Shown one piece after another: positions 1 to 8,830 of a stretch of 61,735 nt of DNA (its first letter is position 1; each line of letters opens with the position of its first letter). The stretch comes from Streptomyces albireticuli (GTDB lineage Bacteria; Actinomycetota; Actinomycetes; Streptomycetales; Streptomycetaceae): contig NZ_JAJQQS010000027.1 in the NCBI RefSeq assembly GCF_021228125.1, forward strand, positions 1 through 61,735, in the 5' to 3' direction. The notes beneath the pieces are model-generated. The model was not told the origin of the DNA. It ran no database searches and saw only the letters and a list, made by a program, of their open reading frames with translations. The position numbers and the translations under genes are program-made.

Positions 1-68
1 AGCTAAGCCTTTCAGCGCCGATGGTACTGCATGGGGGACCGTGTGGGAGAGTAGGACGCCGCCGAACA
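1..68 (+). rRNA. rrf: 5S rRNA, 3' end only
   Basis: The first 68 bases read as the closing half of an actinobacterial 5S rRNA. The end, GTAGGACGCCGCCGAACA, is the conserved 3' strand, and the 5' part lies outside the window. This is the last gene of an rRNA operon entering from the left. A strong terminator follows eight bases later. Confidence 0.93.
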
Positions 69-75
69 ATTTTTA

Positions 76-116
76 GCCTCAGGCCCCGAGTTTTCACTCG
101 GGGCCTGAGGCATTTT
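76..116 (+). terminator. Intrinsic terminator of the rRNA operon
   Basis: A perfect 15-bp stem (76–90 with 97–111) closes a six-base loop and is followed by ATTTTT. Its place eight bases after the 5S end fits the terminator of the rRNA operon. Confidence 0.9.
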
Positions 117-157
117 TGCGTTCAGAACCCGTCGGGTTGTTCCCCGCCGGATTGTCC

Positions 158-211
158 GGGGCCGGTTCCCGCTTTCTCCTCCACCGAGGAAGGAAAGCGG
201 GAACCGGCCCC
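158..211. terminator. Second long hairpin between convergent genes
   Basis: Bases 158–176 and 193–211 form a perfect 19-bp inverted repeat around a 16-base loop. On the plus strand it is followed by a short T-rich run (TTTT). It sits between the rRNA operon and the minus-strand gene ending at 219. It could back up the first terminator and also end the minus-strand transcript. Confidence 0.75.
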
Positions 212-218
212 GATTCTT

Positions 219-1448
219 TTATTCGCCGGCCGCCCGTGCGAGTTCCAGGTCCAGCGACTCACGGCGGATGCGCTGGTCCATGTACAGCAGCGCCGTCATG
301 CTCGCGGTAAGGGGGAAGGTGACCGCCGAGCCGATGGTCGCGCCGATTCCCGCGACGACGAGTTCCGTCCAGCCGAGGCGACCGGTCGCCGCCACATCCG
401 CGCCGAGGAACGCCTCGACGACGGACACCGGGATCTGCGCGAGCATCGAGATCGTGAAGGTCAGCACCAGGGCCAGCAGCTGGACGCCGAAGATCCGCCA
501 CCACGCGCCGCGCACCAGCTTCGCCGAGCGGCGCATGGACGCGAGCACGCCCTGCTTCTCCAGCATCAGCGCCGGCGCCGCCAGGCAGTAGCGGATCCAC
601 AGCCACGTACCCGCCACGGCCGCCGCCAGGCCGCCCAGCGCGGTCAGTGCCACGCCCGACGACTCCAGGTCCGGCGAACCCGAGTTCGCGAGCAGCAGGC
701 CCGGGCCCGTGCCCACCGCGAAGACCGCCGCGATCAGCAACGGCAGCATGACCATCAGGCCGCACATCCGCGCCAGCCGGGGCCGGGCGTTCCGCCACGC
801 CTCGCCCACCGTCGTCGTACGCCCCAGGACCGCCCTGCTGACGATGACCGTCAGCAGGGCCGTGGCGACGATCGAGCCCAGAAGGCTGAGGAACCACGCG
901 GCGGTCGTGCCGCCCAGGTTCTCGCCTATGTTCCTCAGCAACGCCTCGGCGTCCTCCGCGTCCGCGGGGTCCAGCGAGGCCACGTCACGGAACCACAGGC
1001 CCGCCACCGCCGTCGCCACGGCCTGGGTGCCGAGCGCGAGCGCCAGGGAGATCCCGAAGACCGGGCGCCAGTTGCGGCGGACGGTGTGCAGCGTGCCCTC
1101 GATGAGCTCGCCGACGGCCAGCGGGCGCAGCGGGATCACCCCGGGCTGCGGGGCCGCCGGCGGTGCCGTCCAGGCGCCGCGCGCTCCCCAGCCCCCGCCC
1201 TGCCCGGCGCCGTCCGCGCCCTGGCCGCTGTGGGCGCGCTGTCTGGGAGGACGCCGCGGCGGGGGCGGGCCCGCGGCCGGTGTGGACCACCGGCCCCCGG
1301 GCGGCTGCTGCCGGGCCCACTGCGAGGAGCGCGCGGCCTCGTCCGTACCGGGGGTCCCGTCCGTCGGAGCGGACTCCTCCGGAACGGTCGGCTCGTGCTC
1401 GTCGGAGGGGGAGGTCCCGGGCGAGGTCCGGCCCGGAGTGTCGTTCAT
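219..1448 (-). CDS. Six-helix membrane protein with Pro/Gly-rich N-terminal tail
   Basis: This 409-residue protein has a disordered N-terminal part (about residues 1–115, rich in Pro, Gly, Arg and Gln). It is followed by about six hydrophobic helices. The ATG at 1448 is chosen because GAAGGAG lies about ten bases upstream; an in-frame ATG at 1511 would add 21 residues with no better site. The architecture resembles the actinobacterial family often labelled glycerophosphoryl diester phosphodiesterase membrane domain, but no catalytic motif is visible, so no reaction is proposed. The gene is divergent from mtnA and converges on the rRNA operon. Coding by codon bias is clear; function is unknown. 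Confidence 0.85.
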   Translation of the reverse strand: MNDTPGRTSPGTSPSDEHEPTVPEESAPTDGTPGTDEAARSSQWARQQPPGGRWSTPAAGPPPPRRPPRQRAHSGQGADGAGQGGGWGARGAWTAPPAAPQPGVIPLRPLAVGELIEGTLHTVRRNWRPVFGISLALALGTQAVATAVAGLWFRDVASLDPADAEDAEALLRNIGENLGGTTAAWFLSLLGSIVATALLTVIVSRAVLGRTTTVGEAWRNARPRLARMCGLMVMLPLLIAAVFAVGTGPGLLLANSGSPDLESSGVALTALGGLAAAVAGTWLWIRYCLAAPALMLEKQGVLASMRRSAKLVRGAWWRIFGVQLLALVLTFTISMLAQIPVSVVEAFLGADVAATGRLGWTELVVAGIGATIGSAVTFPLTASMTALLYMDQRIRRESLDLELARAAGE

Positions 1449-1641
1449 GGTCGGTGACTCCTTCTCGCTGGCCCGCTCGCCGGTGCGGCGGCCGGGCGGA
1501 TCGCCAGCCATCGTGTCACGGTGCGGGACGCCGCCGGAGGGGCCCGTACCGCCCCTCCGGGGAGCCCGCCGACGGGCTCGTAAGGGGGAGGAACCCGGAG
1601 GCGACCTTCAATAGTGGGAGCGCGGCGGGCAGACTGGACGG

Positions 1642-2793
1642 ATGGCTGATCAGTACGTGGCAACCACGGAATCCGCCGGACTGCCCGCCGTGCCCTCGCT
1701 CCGCTGGGAGGAGCCGCCGGAAGGGCCCGTGCTCGTGCTCCTCGATCAGCGTCGGCTCCCCGCGGAGGAGGTCGAGCTGTGGTGCACGGACGTGCCCGCC
1801 CTGGTCGACGCGATCCACACCCTCGCCGTGCGCGGTGCCCCCCTGCTGGGCATCGCCGGGGCGTACGGGGTCGCGCTCGCGGCCGCGCGGGGCTTCCAGG
1901 TGGACGACGCCGCCGACCTGCTCGCCCACGCCCGCCCGACGGCCGTCAACCTCGGTCACGGGGTGCGGCGCGCCCAGCGGGCGTACCAGGCGGCGGTCAA
2001 GGCGGGCGCGGACGCCGGGCGGGCCGCGGCGGCCACCCTCGCCGAGGCGCGCGCCCTGCACCGCGAGGACGCCGAGGACAGCGCCCGCATGGCCGCCCAC
2101 GGCCTGGCGCTGCTGGAGGAACTCCTTCCCGGCGGTGGCTACCGGCTGCTGACCCACTGCAACACCGGCGCCCTGGTCTCGGGCGGTGACGGCACGGCGC
2201 TGGCGGTGGCCGGCGCGGCGCACGGTGTGGGGCAGCTGAGGCGGCTGTGGGTGGACGAGACGCGTCCGCTGTTGCAGGGCGCCCGGCTGACCGCGTACGA
2301 GGCGGCCCGGACCGGCATGGCGTACACGCTGCTCACCGACAACGCGGCGGGCTCGCTCTTCGCGGCCGGCGAGGTCGACGCGGTCCTGATCGGGGCCGAC
2401 CGGATCGCGGCCGACGGCTCGGTGGCCAACAAGGTGGGCAGCTATCCGCTGGCGGTGCTGGCGCGCTACCACCACGTGCCCTTCATCGTGGTGGCGCCGC
2501 GTACGACGGTGGACCTCGGCACGCCCGACGGGGCGGGGATCGAGGTCGAACAGCGGCCCGGGCACGAGGTGACGGAGTTCGCCGTGGTCCCCGCGGCCGG
2601 GGCGCAGCCGGGCACGGGGGTGCCGGTCGCGCCCCTGGGCACCCAGGCGTACAACCCTGCGTTCGATGTCACACCACCGGAATTGGTGACGGCGATCGTC
2701 ACCGAGAGCGGGGTGGTGTCCCCGGTCACGCGGGCGGGTCTCGCGGAGCTCTGTGCCAAGTCCCGGACGGGACTTGGCGGGATATCCGGCTGA
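1642..2793 (+). CDS. mtnA: S-methyl-5-thioribose-1-phosphate isomerase
   Basis: This 383-residue protein has the MtnA family hallmarks: RGAPLLGIAGAYG near residue 64, HCNTGAL with the catalytic cysteine at 173, and IGADRIAADGSVANKVG with the catalytic aspartate at 253. The C-terminal AYNPAFDVTPPELV is the family signature. The enzyme converts methylthioribose 1-phosphate to methylthioribulose 1-phosphate in the cytosolic methionine salvage pathway. Length is typical of the family. No other salvage gene is adjacent; it stands alone upstream of mtrA, as in other Streptomyces. The ATG at 1642 has no strong ribosome site but leads directly into the conserved N-terminus. Confidence 0.95.
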   Translation: MADQYVATTESAGLPAVPSLRWEEPPEGPVLVLLDQRRLPAEEVELWCTDVPALVDAIHTLAVRGAPLLGIAGAYGVALAAARGFQVDDAADLLAHARPTAVNLGHGVRRAQRAYQAAVKAGADAGRAAAATLAEARALHREDAEDSARMAAHGLALLEELLPGGGYRLLTHCNTGALVSGGDGTALAVAGAAHGVGQLRRLWVDETRPLLQGARLTAYEAARTGMAYTLLTDNAAGSLFAAGEVDAVLIGADRIAADGSVANKVGSYPLAVLARYHHVPFIVVAPRTTVDLGTPDGAGIEVEQRPGHEVTEFAVVPAAGAQPGTGVPVAPLGTQAYNPAFDVTPPELVTAIVTESGVVSPVTRAGLAELCAKSRTGLGGISG

Positions 2794-2869
2794 CTTCCCG
2801 GGCGATTTCCGCGGCCGGCGCGAGGTGCCGAAGGTGTTCCGGGTCAACGGGACACACCGATGTATGCCA

Positions 2870-2910
2870 CTCACAACACGTGAGGTGGGTCACCCGGCTC
2901 TATGAGCCGG
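2870..2910 (+). promoter_or_regulatory. Two hairpins in the mtrA leader
   Basis: CTCAC-AACAC-GTGAG spans 2870–2884 and CCGGCTC-TAT-GAGCCGG spans 2894–2910. The second hairpin has the alternative mtrA ATG (2902) in its loop. They could be operator half-sites or translation-control structures for mtrA. The structure is seen; any role is inferred. Confidence 0.4.
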
Positions 2911-2934
2911 ATGCGAAAATGGGATGATGTCGAT

Positions 2935-3612
2935 ATGAAGGGACGCGTCCTTGTCGTCGACGACGACACCGCACTGGCCGAGATGCTCGGCATTGTGCTG
3001 CGTGGTGAGGGTTTCGAGCCGTCGTTTGTAGCGGACGGCGACAAGGCACTTGCTGCTTTTCGTGAGGCCAAACCAGATCTCGTGCTGCTCGACCTGATGC
3101 TGCCCGGCAGGGACGGCATCGAGGTGTGCCGTCTCATCCGGGCGGAGTCGGGCGTGCCGATCGTGATGCTGACCGCCAAGAGCGACACGGTCGATGTGGT
3201 CGTCGGGCTGGAGTCCGGTGCGGACGACTACATCATCAAGCCGTTCAAGCCGAAGGAGCTGGTGGCCCGTATCCGCGCCCGGCTGCGCAGATCGGAGGAG
3301 CCGGCCCCGGAGCAGCTCACCATCGGTGATCTGGTCATCGACGTGGCCGGGCACTCCGTCAAGCGCGAGGGGCAGTCGATCGCGCTGACCCCGCTGGAGT
3401 TCGACCTCCTGGTCGCGCTCGCCCGCAAGCCGTGGCAGGTGTTCACCCGTGAGGTGCTCCTGGAGCAGGTGTGGGGCTACCGTCACGCGGCGGACACCCG
3501 TCTGGTCAATGTGCATGTGCAGCGGCTGCGCTCGAAGGTCGAGAAGGACCCCGAGCGGCCCGAGATCGTCGTGACCGTGCGCGGTGTGGGCTACAAGGCC
3601 GGGCCGAGCTGA
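2935..3612 (+). CDS. mtrA: Response regulator MtrA
   Basis: An OmpR/PhoB-type regulator of 225 residues. The receiver domain (about 1–115) has acidic residues D9-D11, the phosphorylated aspartate D53 in LLDLMLPGRDG, and the K in IIKPFKPKEL. A winged-helix DNA-binding domain (about 128–225) ends in TVRGVGYKAGP. It is very close to actinobacterial MtrA, which with the sensor MtrB controls cell wall, division and, in Streptomyces, antibiotic and development genes. The start at 2935 gives the usual N-terminus. An in-frame ATG at 2902 adds 11 residues and has GAGGTGGG upstream, so the longer form is possible. The gene ends one base before the mtrB start, showing one operon. Confidence 0.95.
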   Translation: MKGRVLVVDDDTALAEMLGIVLRGEGFEPSFVADGDKALAAFREAKPDLVLLDLMLPGRDGIEVCRLIRAESGVPIVMLTAKSDTVDVVVGLESGADDYIIKPFKPKELVARIRARLRRSEEPAPEQLTIGDLVIDVAGHSVKREGQSIALTPLEFDLLVALARKPWQVFTREVLLEQVWGYRHAADTRLVNVHVQRLRSKVEKDPERPEIVVTVRGVGYKAGPS

Positions 3613-3613
3613 C

Positions 3614-5695
3614 ATGTCGGGCAACGGTGCCGCTCCGGAGCGGGGCGTGGGGCGGCCCGTCGACACGGCGGGCGGCATATCTCTCCTGCGGCGGCTGTGG
3701 CGCGCCGCCAGGCAGCTGCCCGACGGCGCGGCGTCGGGGCCGGTGCACCCGGTCCTGAGGCTGTACGTGCGGTGGGTGCGGCGTCCGCTGCTGCCCGCGA
3801 TGCGGCTGTGGCGGCGCAACATCCAGCTGCGGGTGGTCGCCACCACGCTGCTGATGTCGCTCGGTGTGGTGCTCCTGCTCGGTGTCGTGGTCATCGGGCA
3901 GGTGCGCAACGGCCTGCTCGAGGCCAAGCGGCACGCTTCGCAGAGCCAGGCCGAGGGTGGTTTCAAGGCGGCGCGGGACGCCGCCGACACGGTGAGCGAC
4001 GGCCGTGGCGGCCAGGACGGCGCGCAGTCCGGCGGCCGTGACACGGGTGCCTGGCTGACCGGGCTCGTCCAGCAGCTCGCCAGCGGTGGCCAGGGCGTCT
4101 ACCACGTGGTGGCGCTCAGCTCCGGCGGCGGTGACACCTCCGCCGTGGGCGCGCGCGGTCCGCGCGCTTCCGGCGACCTCGATCCCGAGCACAGCATCCC
4201 CGCCGACCTGCGCAAACAGCTCGACCTGAAGACCGGGGCCCTGGAGCGCTCCGCGACGATCAAGCACAGCGCCGCCGACGAGGGCGAGCCCGCCCTGGTC
4301 GTCGGCAAGCGGATGTACGGGCCCGACGGCAAGGCCTATCAGCTCTACTACCTCTTCCCGTACACCCAGGAGGAGAAGTCCCTCAAGCTGGTCAAGGGCA
4401 CGCTGCTGACCGCCGGGGTGTTCGTGGTGGTCCTGCTGGGCGCCATCGCCTGGCTCGTGGTGCGGCAGATCGTCACGCCCGTGCGGATGGCCGCCAGCAT
4501 CTCCGAGCGGCTCGCGGCGGGCGTGCTCCAGGAACGGATGAAGGTCACCGGCGAGGACGACATCGCCCGTCTGGGTGAAGCCTTCAACAAGATGGCACAG
4601 AACCTCCAGGTCAAGATCCAGCAGCTGGAGCAGCTGTCGCGGATGCAGCGCCGCTTCGTCTCGGACGTCTCGCACGAGCTGCGCACCCCGCTGACGACCG
4701 TAAGGATGGCCGCGGAGGTCATCCACGAGGCGCGGGAGGACTTCGACCCCGTGACCGCGCGCTCCGCCGAGCTGCTCTACGGGCAGGTGGACCGCTTCGA
4801 GTCGCTGCTGGCCGATCTGCTGGAGATCAGCCGGTTCGACGCGGGCGCGGCGGCGCTGGAGGCCGAGCCGGTGGACCTGCGGGACGTGGTGCACCGGGTC
4901 GTGGACGGCGCGCTCCCGCTGGCCGAGCGCAAGGGCACCAAGCTGCTCGTGCGCGGCGGCGAGCAGCCCGTCGTGGCGGAGGCGGACTCCCGCCGTGTGG
5001 AGCGGGTGCTGCGCAATCTCGTGGTCAACGCCGTGGAGCACGGCGAGGGCCGGGACGTGGTCGTACGGCTGGCGACCGCCGGCGGTGCGGTCGCGGTCGC
5101 GGTGCGTGACTACGGGGTCGGGCTGAAGCCCGGCGAGGCGACGCGCGTGTTCAACCGCTTCTGGCGGGCCGACCCGGCGCGTGCCCGGACCACCGGGGGC
5201 ACCGGCCTCGGCCTGTCGATCGCGGTCGAGGACGCCCGGCTGCACGGCGGCTGGCTGCAGGCGTGGGGCGAGCCGGGCGGCGGTTCGCAGTTCCGCCTGA
5301 CGCTGCCGCGTACGGCCGGTGACACGCTGCGCGGCTCGCCGATCCCGCTGGAGCCGGACGACTCGCGGCGCAACCGCGGGATGAACGAGGCCGGTGTGCC
5401 GCTCGCCGTGTCGGGCCGGGGCGGTGGCGCGCCGGTGCCGGCCGCGCCGACGGGCCCCTCGCCCGTACCCGCGCAGACCCGGCCCACGCCGACCGTGGAC
5501 CCCACGGCGCTGCCGGGCAGCGGGGCGCGGGTCGTGCCGCGCCCGGGCGGCGCGCCTTTCGACAGGGCGGACCGGCCGCAGCCGGAGCGGTCCGAACGGC
5601 CGGAGAAGGCCTCCGGAGCCGCCGGGAGCGATGCCCGGGACGAGGAACGGGCCGATGCCCGGGCCGGACGTGAGGGGCAGGCACGTGGGCGCTGA
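3614..5695 (+). CDS. mtrB: Sensor histidine kinase MtrB
   Basis: A 693-residue membrane kinase. A first transmembrane helix lies near residues 75–100 and a second near 260–285, with an extracytoplasmic sensor region between them. A HAMP linker follows, then a HisKA domain with phospho-acceptor His354 in FVSDVSHELRTPL, and an HATPase domain with N and G boxes near 455–560. The C-terminal ~130 residues are Pro/Arg-rich and disordered. It phosphorylates MtrA. The ATG at 3614 follows the mtrA stop by one base; translational coupling is likely. The 3' end overlaps the lpqB start by 11 bases. Confidence 0.95.
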   Translation: MSGNGAAPERGVGRPVDTAGGISLLRRLWRAARQLPDGAASGPVHPVLRLYVRWVRRPLLPAMRLWRRNIQLRVVATTLLMSLGVVLLLGVVVIGQVRNGLLEAKRHASQSQAEGGFKAARDAADTVSDGRGGQDGAQSGGRDTGAWLTGLVQQLASGGQGVYHVVALSSGGGDTSAVGARGPRASGDLDPEHSIPADLRKQLDLKTGALERSATIKHSAADEGEPALVVGKRMYGPDGKAYQLYYLFPYTQEEKSLKLVKGTLLTAGVFVVVLLGAIAWLVVRQIVTPVRMAASISERLAAGVLQERMKVTGEDDIARLGEAFNKMAQNLQVKIQQLEQLSRMQRRFVSDVSHELRTPLTTVRMAAEVIHEAREDFDPVTARSAELLYGQVDRFESLLADLLEISRFDAGAAALEAEPVDLRDVVHRVVDGALPLAERKGTKLLVRGGEQPVVAEADSRRVERVLRNLVVNAVEHGEGRDVVVRLATAGGAVAVAVRDYGVGLKPGEATRVFNRFWRADPARARTTGGTGLGLSIAVEDARLHGGWLQAWGEPGGGSQFRLTLPRTAGDTLRGSPIPLEPDDSRRNRGMNEAGVPLAVSGRGGGAPVPAAPTGPSPVPAQTRPTPTVDPTALPGSGARVVPRPGGAPFDRADRPQPERSERPEKASGAAGSDARDEERADARAGREGQARGR

Positions 5696-7502
5696 ACGCG
5701 GACCGCGCCGGGGCGCGGCGGGGCTCGGCGCGCTCGCGCTCAGCGGTGTGCTGCTGGCCGGGTGCGCCTCGATGCCCGACAGCGGCGAGGTGACCCCGGT
5801 CGACTCCTCGCAGCGCGCCGACGCGGACTCGCAGGTGCGGGTCTACGGGGTCGCGCCGCACAAGAACGAGCAGCCGCAGGAGCTGGTGACCGGCTTCCTG
5901 GAGGCGACGACCAGCGACGACCCGGACTACGAGACGGCCCGGATGTACCTGGCCAAGCGGTCGAAGCGGAAGTGGAACCCGGCGCAGGGGACCGTCGTGC
6001 TCGCCGACGCGCCGCAGGTGCACGTGGAGCGCAGCGGTGACCGGGAGGAGGACTACACGGTCACGCTTGTCGGCAAGCAGGTCGCCACGATCGACGCGCG
6101 GCACGCCTACAAGCCGGAGGAAGGCGCGTACCAGAAGCGGATTCACCTGGTCCGGGAGGACGGCGAGTGGCGGATCGACGCGCTGCCGCCCGGGCTGGTG
6201 CTGGGGGCCGCCGACTTCCAGCGCATTTACCGGTCGGTCAACAAGTACTACTTCGCGGAGCTGGGCGCGGCCGGCAAGGGGAAGAGCCGGGACACGCTCG
6301 TCGCCGACCCCGTCTATCTGCGCAAGCGCATAGACCCGGTGACGTCCACGGTGAAGGCGCTGCTGGACGGCCCGACGAGCTGGCTCGACCCGGTGGCCAC
6401 GACGGCCTTCCCCACGGGGACGCGCGTGGTCGACCAGCGGCTGTCCCTCGACGACTCCAACGCCCTGAAGGTCCGCATCGACGGCTGGGCGGCGGGGACC
6501 AACGAGGAGCAGTGCCGGCGGATGGCCGCCCAGCTCCTGTACACCGTTCAGGACCAGTCGGCCAAGGTCAGCCAGGTCACGCTGCTGCGCGGGAACGGCT
6601 CGCAGCTGTGCGTGCTGGGCCGTGACCAGGCGCGCTCGTACGCGCCCGTGCAGAGCGCGAGCCGCCCCGACCAGCAGTATTTCGTCGACGCGCAGCACCG
6701 GATGGTGAGTCTGGTCGACGGCGACGAGGAGCCGCGCCGGGTGCCCGGGCCGTTCGGCGCCGACAACGGCGCGCAGCTGAGGTCCGTGGCCGTGGACCGC
6801 AAGCAGCAGCGCGCGGCGGGCGTGACGGGCAACGGCCAGGCGCTGTACGTCACCGGGCTGGAGCCCGGCGCACAGCTGGGCGAGGCCCGGGTGACCGCCC
6901 GGGGCGGCGCCAAGGCGGGACTGACCACGCCGAGTTGGGACGGCGTCGGTGATCTCTGGGTCGCGGACCAGGACCCCGAGCGGCCGCGGCTGCTGAGACT
7001 GCCGGGCGGTACGGGCGCGGCGGAGGAGGTCCAGGTGCCCCGGCTCGACGGCGGGCGGATCACCGGGCTGCGGGTGGCCGCGGACGGTGTGCGGATCGCG
7101 CTGCTGGTGACCAAGGACGACCGTACGACGCTGAAGCTGGGCCGGGTCGAGCGGCGCGGCGGGGCCGGCCGGACGAGCCTCTCGGTGCAGGAACTGCGCT
7201 CCGTCGCGCCCCGGTTGGAACAGGTGGACGCGGTCTCCTGGGCCGGTGGCAGCCGGCTGCTGGTGGCGGGCCGGGAGCAGGGCGGGCTCCAGCAGCTCCA
7301 GTACGTCGAGACCGACGGCTCGCTGTCCAACGCGTCCGGGCTGCCGGGCATCACCGGGGTGCGGGGCGTCGCCGCGTCGGAGACGGCGTCCAAGGCGTCG
7401 GCGCTGGTCGCGGAGGGGGACGGCGGGATCGTGCGGCTGATGCCGGACACGAACTGGAAGCTGGTCGCCAAGGAGGGGTCCGCGCCGGTCTATCCGGGGT
7501 GA
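5685..7502 (+). CDS. lpqB: Lipoprotein LpqB, partner of MtrAB
   Basis: A 605-residue lipoprotein. The signal peptide ends in the lipobox LLAGC with the lipidated cysteine at residue 27. An N-terminal GerMN-type domain is followed by a C-terminal beta-propeller (about 310–605), the known LpqB plan. In actinobacteria LpqB binds the MtrB sensor domain outside the membrane and tunes MtrA phosphorylation. GTG 5685 is chosen because GAGGGG lies eight bases upstream and it leads straight into the signal peptide; an ATG at 5655 would add ten unlikely residues. It overlaps mtrB by 11 bases, so the three genes form one operon. Confidence 0.93.
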   Translation: MGAERGPRRGAAGLGALALSGVLLAGCASMPDSGEVTPVDSSQRADADSQVRVYGVAPHKNEQPQELVTGFLEATTSDDPDYETARMYLAKRSKRKWNPAQGTVVLADAPQVHVERSGDREEDYTVTLVGKQVATIDARHAYKPEEGAYQKRIHLVREDGEWRIDALPPGLVLGAADFQRIYRSVNKYYFAELGAAGKGKSRDTLVADPVYLRKRIDPVTSTVKALLDGPTSWLDPVATTAFPTGTRVVDQRLSLDDSNALKVRIDGWAAGTNEEQCRRMAAQLLYTVQDQSAKVSQVTLLRGNGSQLCVLGRDQARSYAPVQSASRPDQQYFVDAQHRMVSLVDGDEEPRRVPGPFGADNGAQLRSVAVDRKQQRAAGVTGNGQALYVTGLEPGAQLGEARVTARGGAKAGLTTPSWDGVGDLWVADQDPERPRLLRLPGGTGAAEEVQVPRLDGGRITGLRVAADGVRIALLVTKDDRTTLKLGRVERRGGAGRTSLSVQELRSVAPRLEQVDAVSWAGGSRLLVAGREQGGLQQLQYVETDGSLSNASGLPGITGVRGVAASETASKASALVAEGDGGIVRLMPDTNWKLVAKEGSAPVYPG

Positions 7503-7595
7503 CGGCTTCTCCGCGGGCGGGCGTGCCGGGGCCTCGGAATGCCCCTTCGCGCGCTTGAGTGACGGCGTGGCGGACTTTCCTCTGCTCGCCCCCGC

Positions 7596-7627
7596 CCCTT
7601 CCCGAATGCCCTCGGACGCGGGAAGGG
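7596..7627 (+). terminator. Hairpin after the mtrAB-lpqB operon
   Basis: CCCTTCCCG (7596–7604) pairs with CGGGAAGGG (7619–7627) across a 14-base loop in the 226-base gap before the ComF-type gene. There is no T run, so it may be a weak terminator or a processing site. Confidence 0.45.
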
Positions 7628-7728
7628 ACGGAATGCGACCCGCCTGATGCCTGTGTGGCCAGTGGTGCTCGTGCGGGGAGTTTTCCACAGGGGTGGCGGG
7701 GTGCGGCGCCCGGCGCGACAGTAGGTCT

Positions 7729-8562
7729 ATGCGCGGGTGGTGGCAGGAGATCACCGGACTGGTGCTGCCGGTCGACTGCGCGGGGTGCGGCCGGTGGCGG
7801 TCCCCGCTGTGCGAGGTGTGCCGCGAGGCCCTCGAAGGGCACGCGGCGCGGCCCGTGCGGCCGGATCCGGTGCCCGCCGGGCTGCCACCCGTGCACGCGG
7901 CGGCGGTGTACGGCGGCAGGGTGCGAGCGGTGCTGCTCGCGCACAAGGAAAGGGGCGCGCTGGGGCTGGCCAGGCCGCTGGGGTCCGCACTAGCGGGGGC
8001 GGTGCGGTCGGTGACCCGGGCCGTTCGCGCGGAATCGGCGGCGCCGGGCGGCGCGCCCGCGGATCCCGTGCCCGGCGCCCGGCTGTACGGGCCGCTGCTG
8101 CTCGTGCCCGTGCCCTCGGCCCGGCGGGCCGTCGCGGCGCGGGGGCACGACCCGGCGCGGCGGATCGCGCTGGCCGCCGCGCGGGCACTGCGGCGTTCGG
8201 GTACGGACGCCCGGGTCGCGCCGCTGCTGCGGCAGCGCAGGGCCGTCGCGGATCAGTCGGGGCTCGACGCCCGGCAGCGCCTGGCCAATGTGGCCGGTGC
8301 CCTGGAGGTGGTCCCGGGCGGGGAGCGGTGGTTGAGGGCGCAAGGACCCGTGGTGCCGGTGGACGACCTGATGACGACCGGAGCCTCGCTGGCGGAGGCA
8401 TCCCGCGCGCTCTTCAGGGCAGGCGCGAGGATGCCGGGCGCGGCCGTCGTGGCCGCTCCCGCGCGCGCCTTCGGGGAGGAGCCCCCGGGCACGAAGCGGA
8501 ACGGCGTGGAACGGAGAGGGAACGGCGCTCGTTACACAGGTAAAGCGCGGGAAAACACCTGA
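7729..8562 (+). CDS. ComF-type phosphoribosyltransferase
   Basis: A 277-residue ComF/GntX-family protein. A zinc-ribbon with two CxxC pairs (CAGC and CEVC) lies in the first 40 residues. A type I phosphoribosyltransferase domain carries the PRPP loop VVPVDDLMTTGAS near residue 207–220. ComF proteins support DNA uptake in naturally competent bacteria; in Streptomyces the substrate and role are not known. The ATG at 7729 gives the usual MRGWWQ start; a longer in-frame start at 7693 is not supported by a ribosome site. The C-terminal tail is Arg/Gly-rich. Confidence 0.85.
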   Translation: MRGWWQEITGLVLPVDCAGCGRWRSPLCEVCREALEGHAARPVRPDPVPAGLPPVHAAAVYGGRVRAVLLAHKERGALGLARPLGSALAGAVRSVTRAVRAESAAPGGAPADPVPGARLYGPLLLVPVPSARRAVAARGHDPARRIALAAARALRRSGTDARVAPLLRQRRAVADQSGLDARQRLANVAGALEVVPGGERWLRAQGPVVPVDDLMTTGASLAEASRALFRAGARMPGAAVVAAPARAFGEEPPGTKRNGVERRGNGARYTGKARENT

Positions 8563-8750
8563 ATGGAGGTACGTCCCGGTAGGGGCTACCGACAGGAGTC
8601 CGGGCGAGATATGTTCGGTTGTGAGGAATGGCAAGGGCTATGCCTCATATCTCCGAATGGCGCGTTTCGTGCGCTTTCGCGGAAGCTTGAAGTCGATGGG
8701 ATGTAGATCTTGTCGATGGGGGAGGAGGAGGTGAAACCGCCAAGTCGGTG

Positions 8751-8770
8751 GCTCCGGGTATCCCCGGAGC
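8751..8770 (+). promoter_or_regulatory. Stem-loop in the hpf leader
   Basis: GCTCCGGG (8751–8758), TATC loop, CCCGGAGC (8763–8770) make a perfect 8-bp hairpin about 60 bases before the hpf start, in a 268-base gap that has no other gene. It may influence hpf mRNA stability or translation. There is no T run, so it is not a normal terminator. Confidence 0.4.
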
Positions 8771-8830
8771 TTGATGCAAGAGGGATGCGCTCCGCACCTT
8801 CGGCGGGGCGATCCGGGAACGGAGTTCTGC

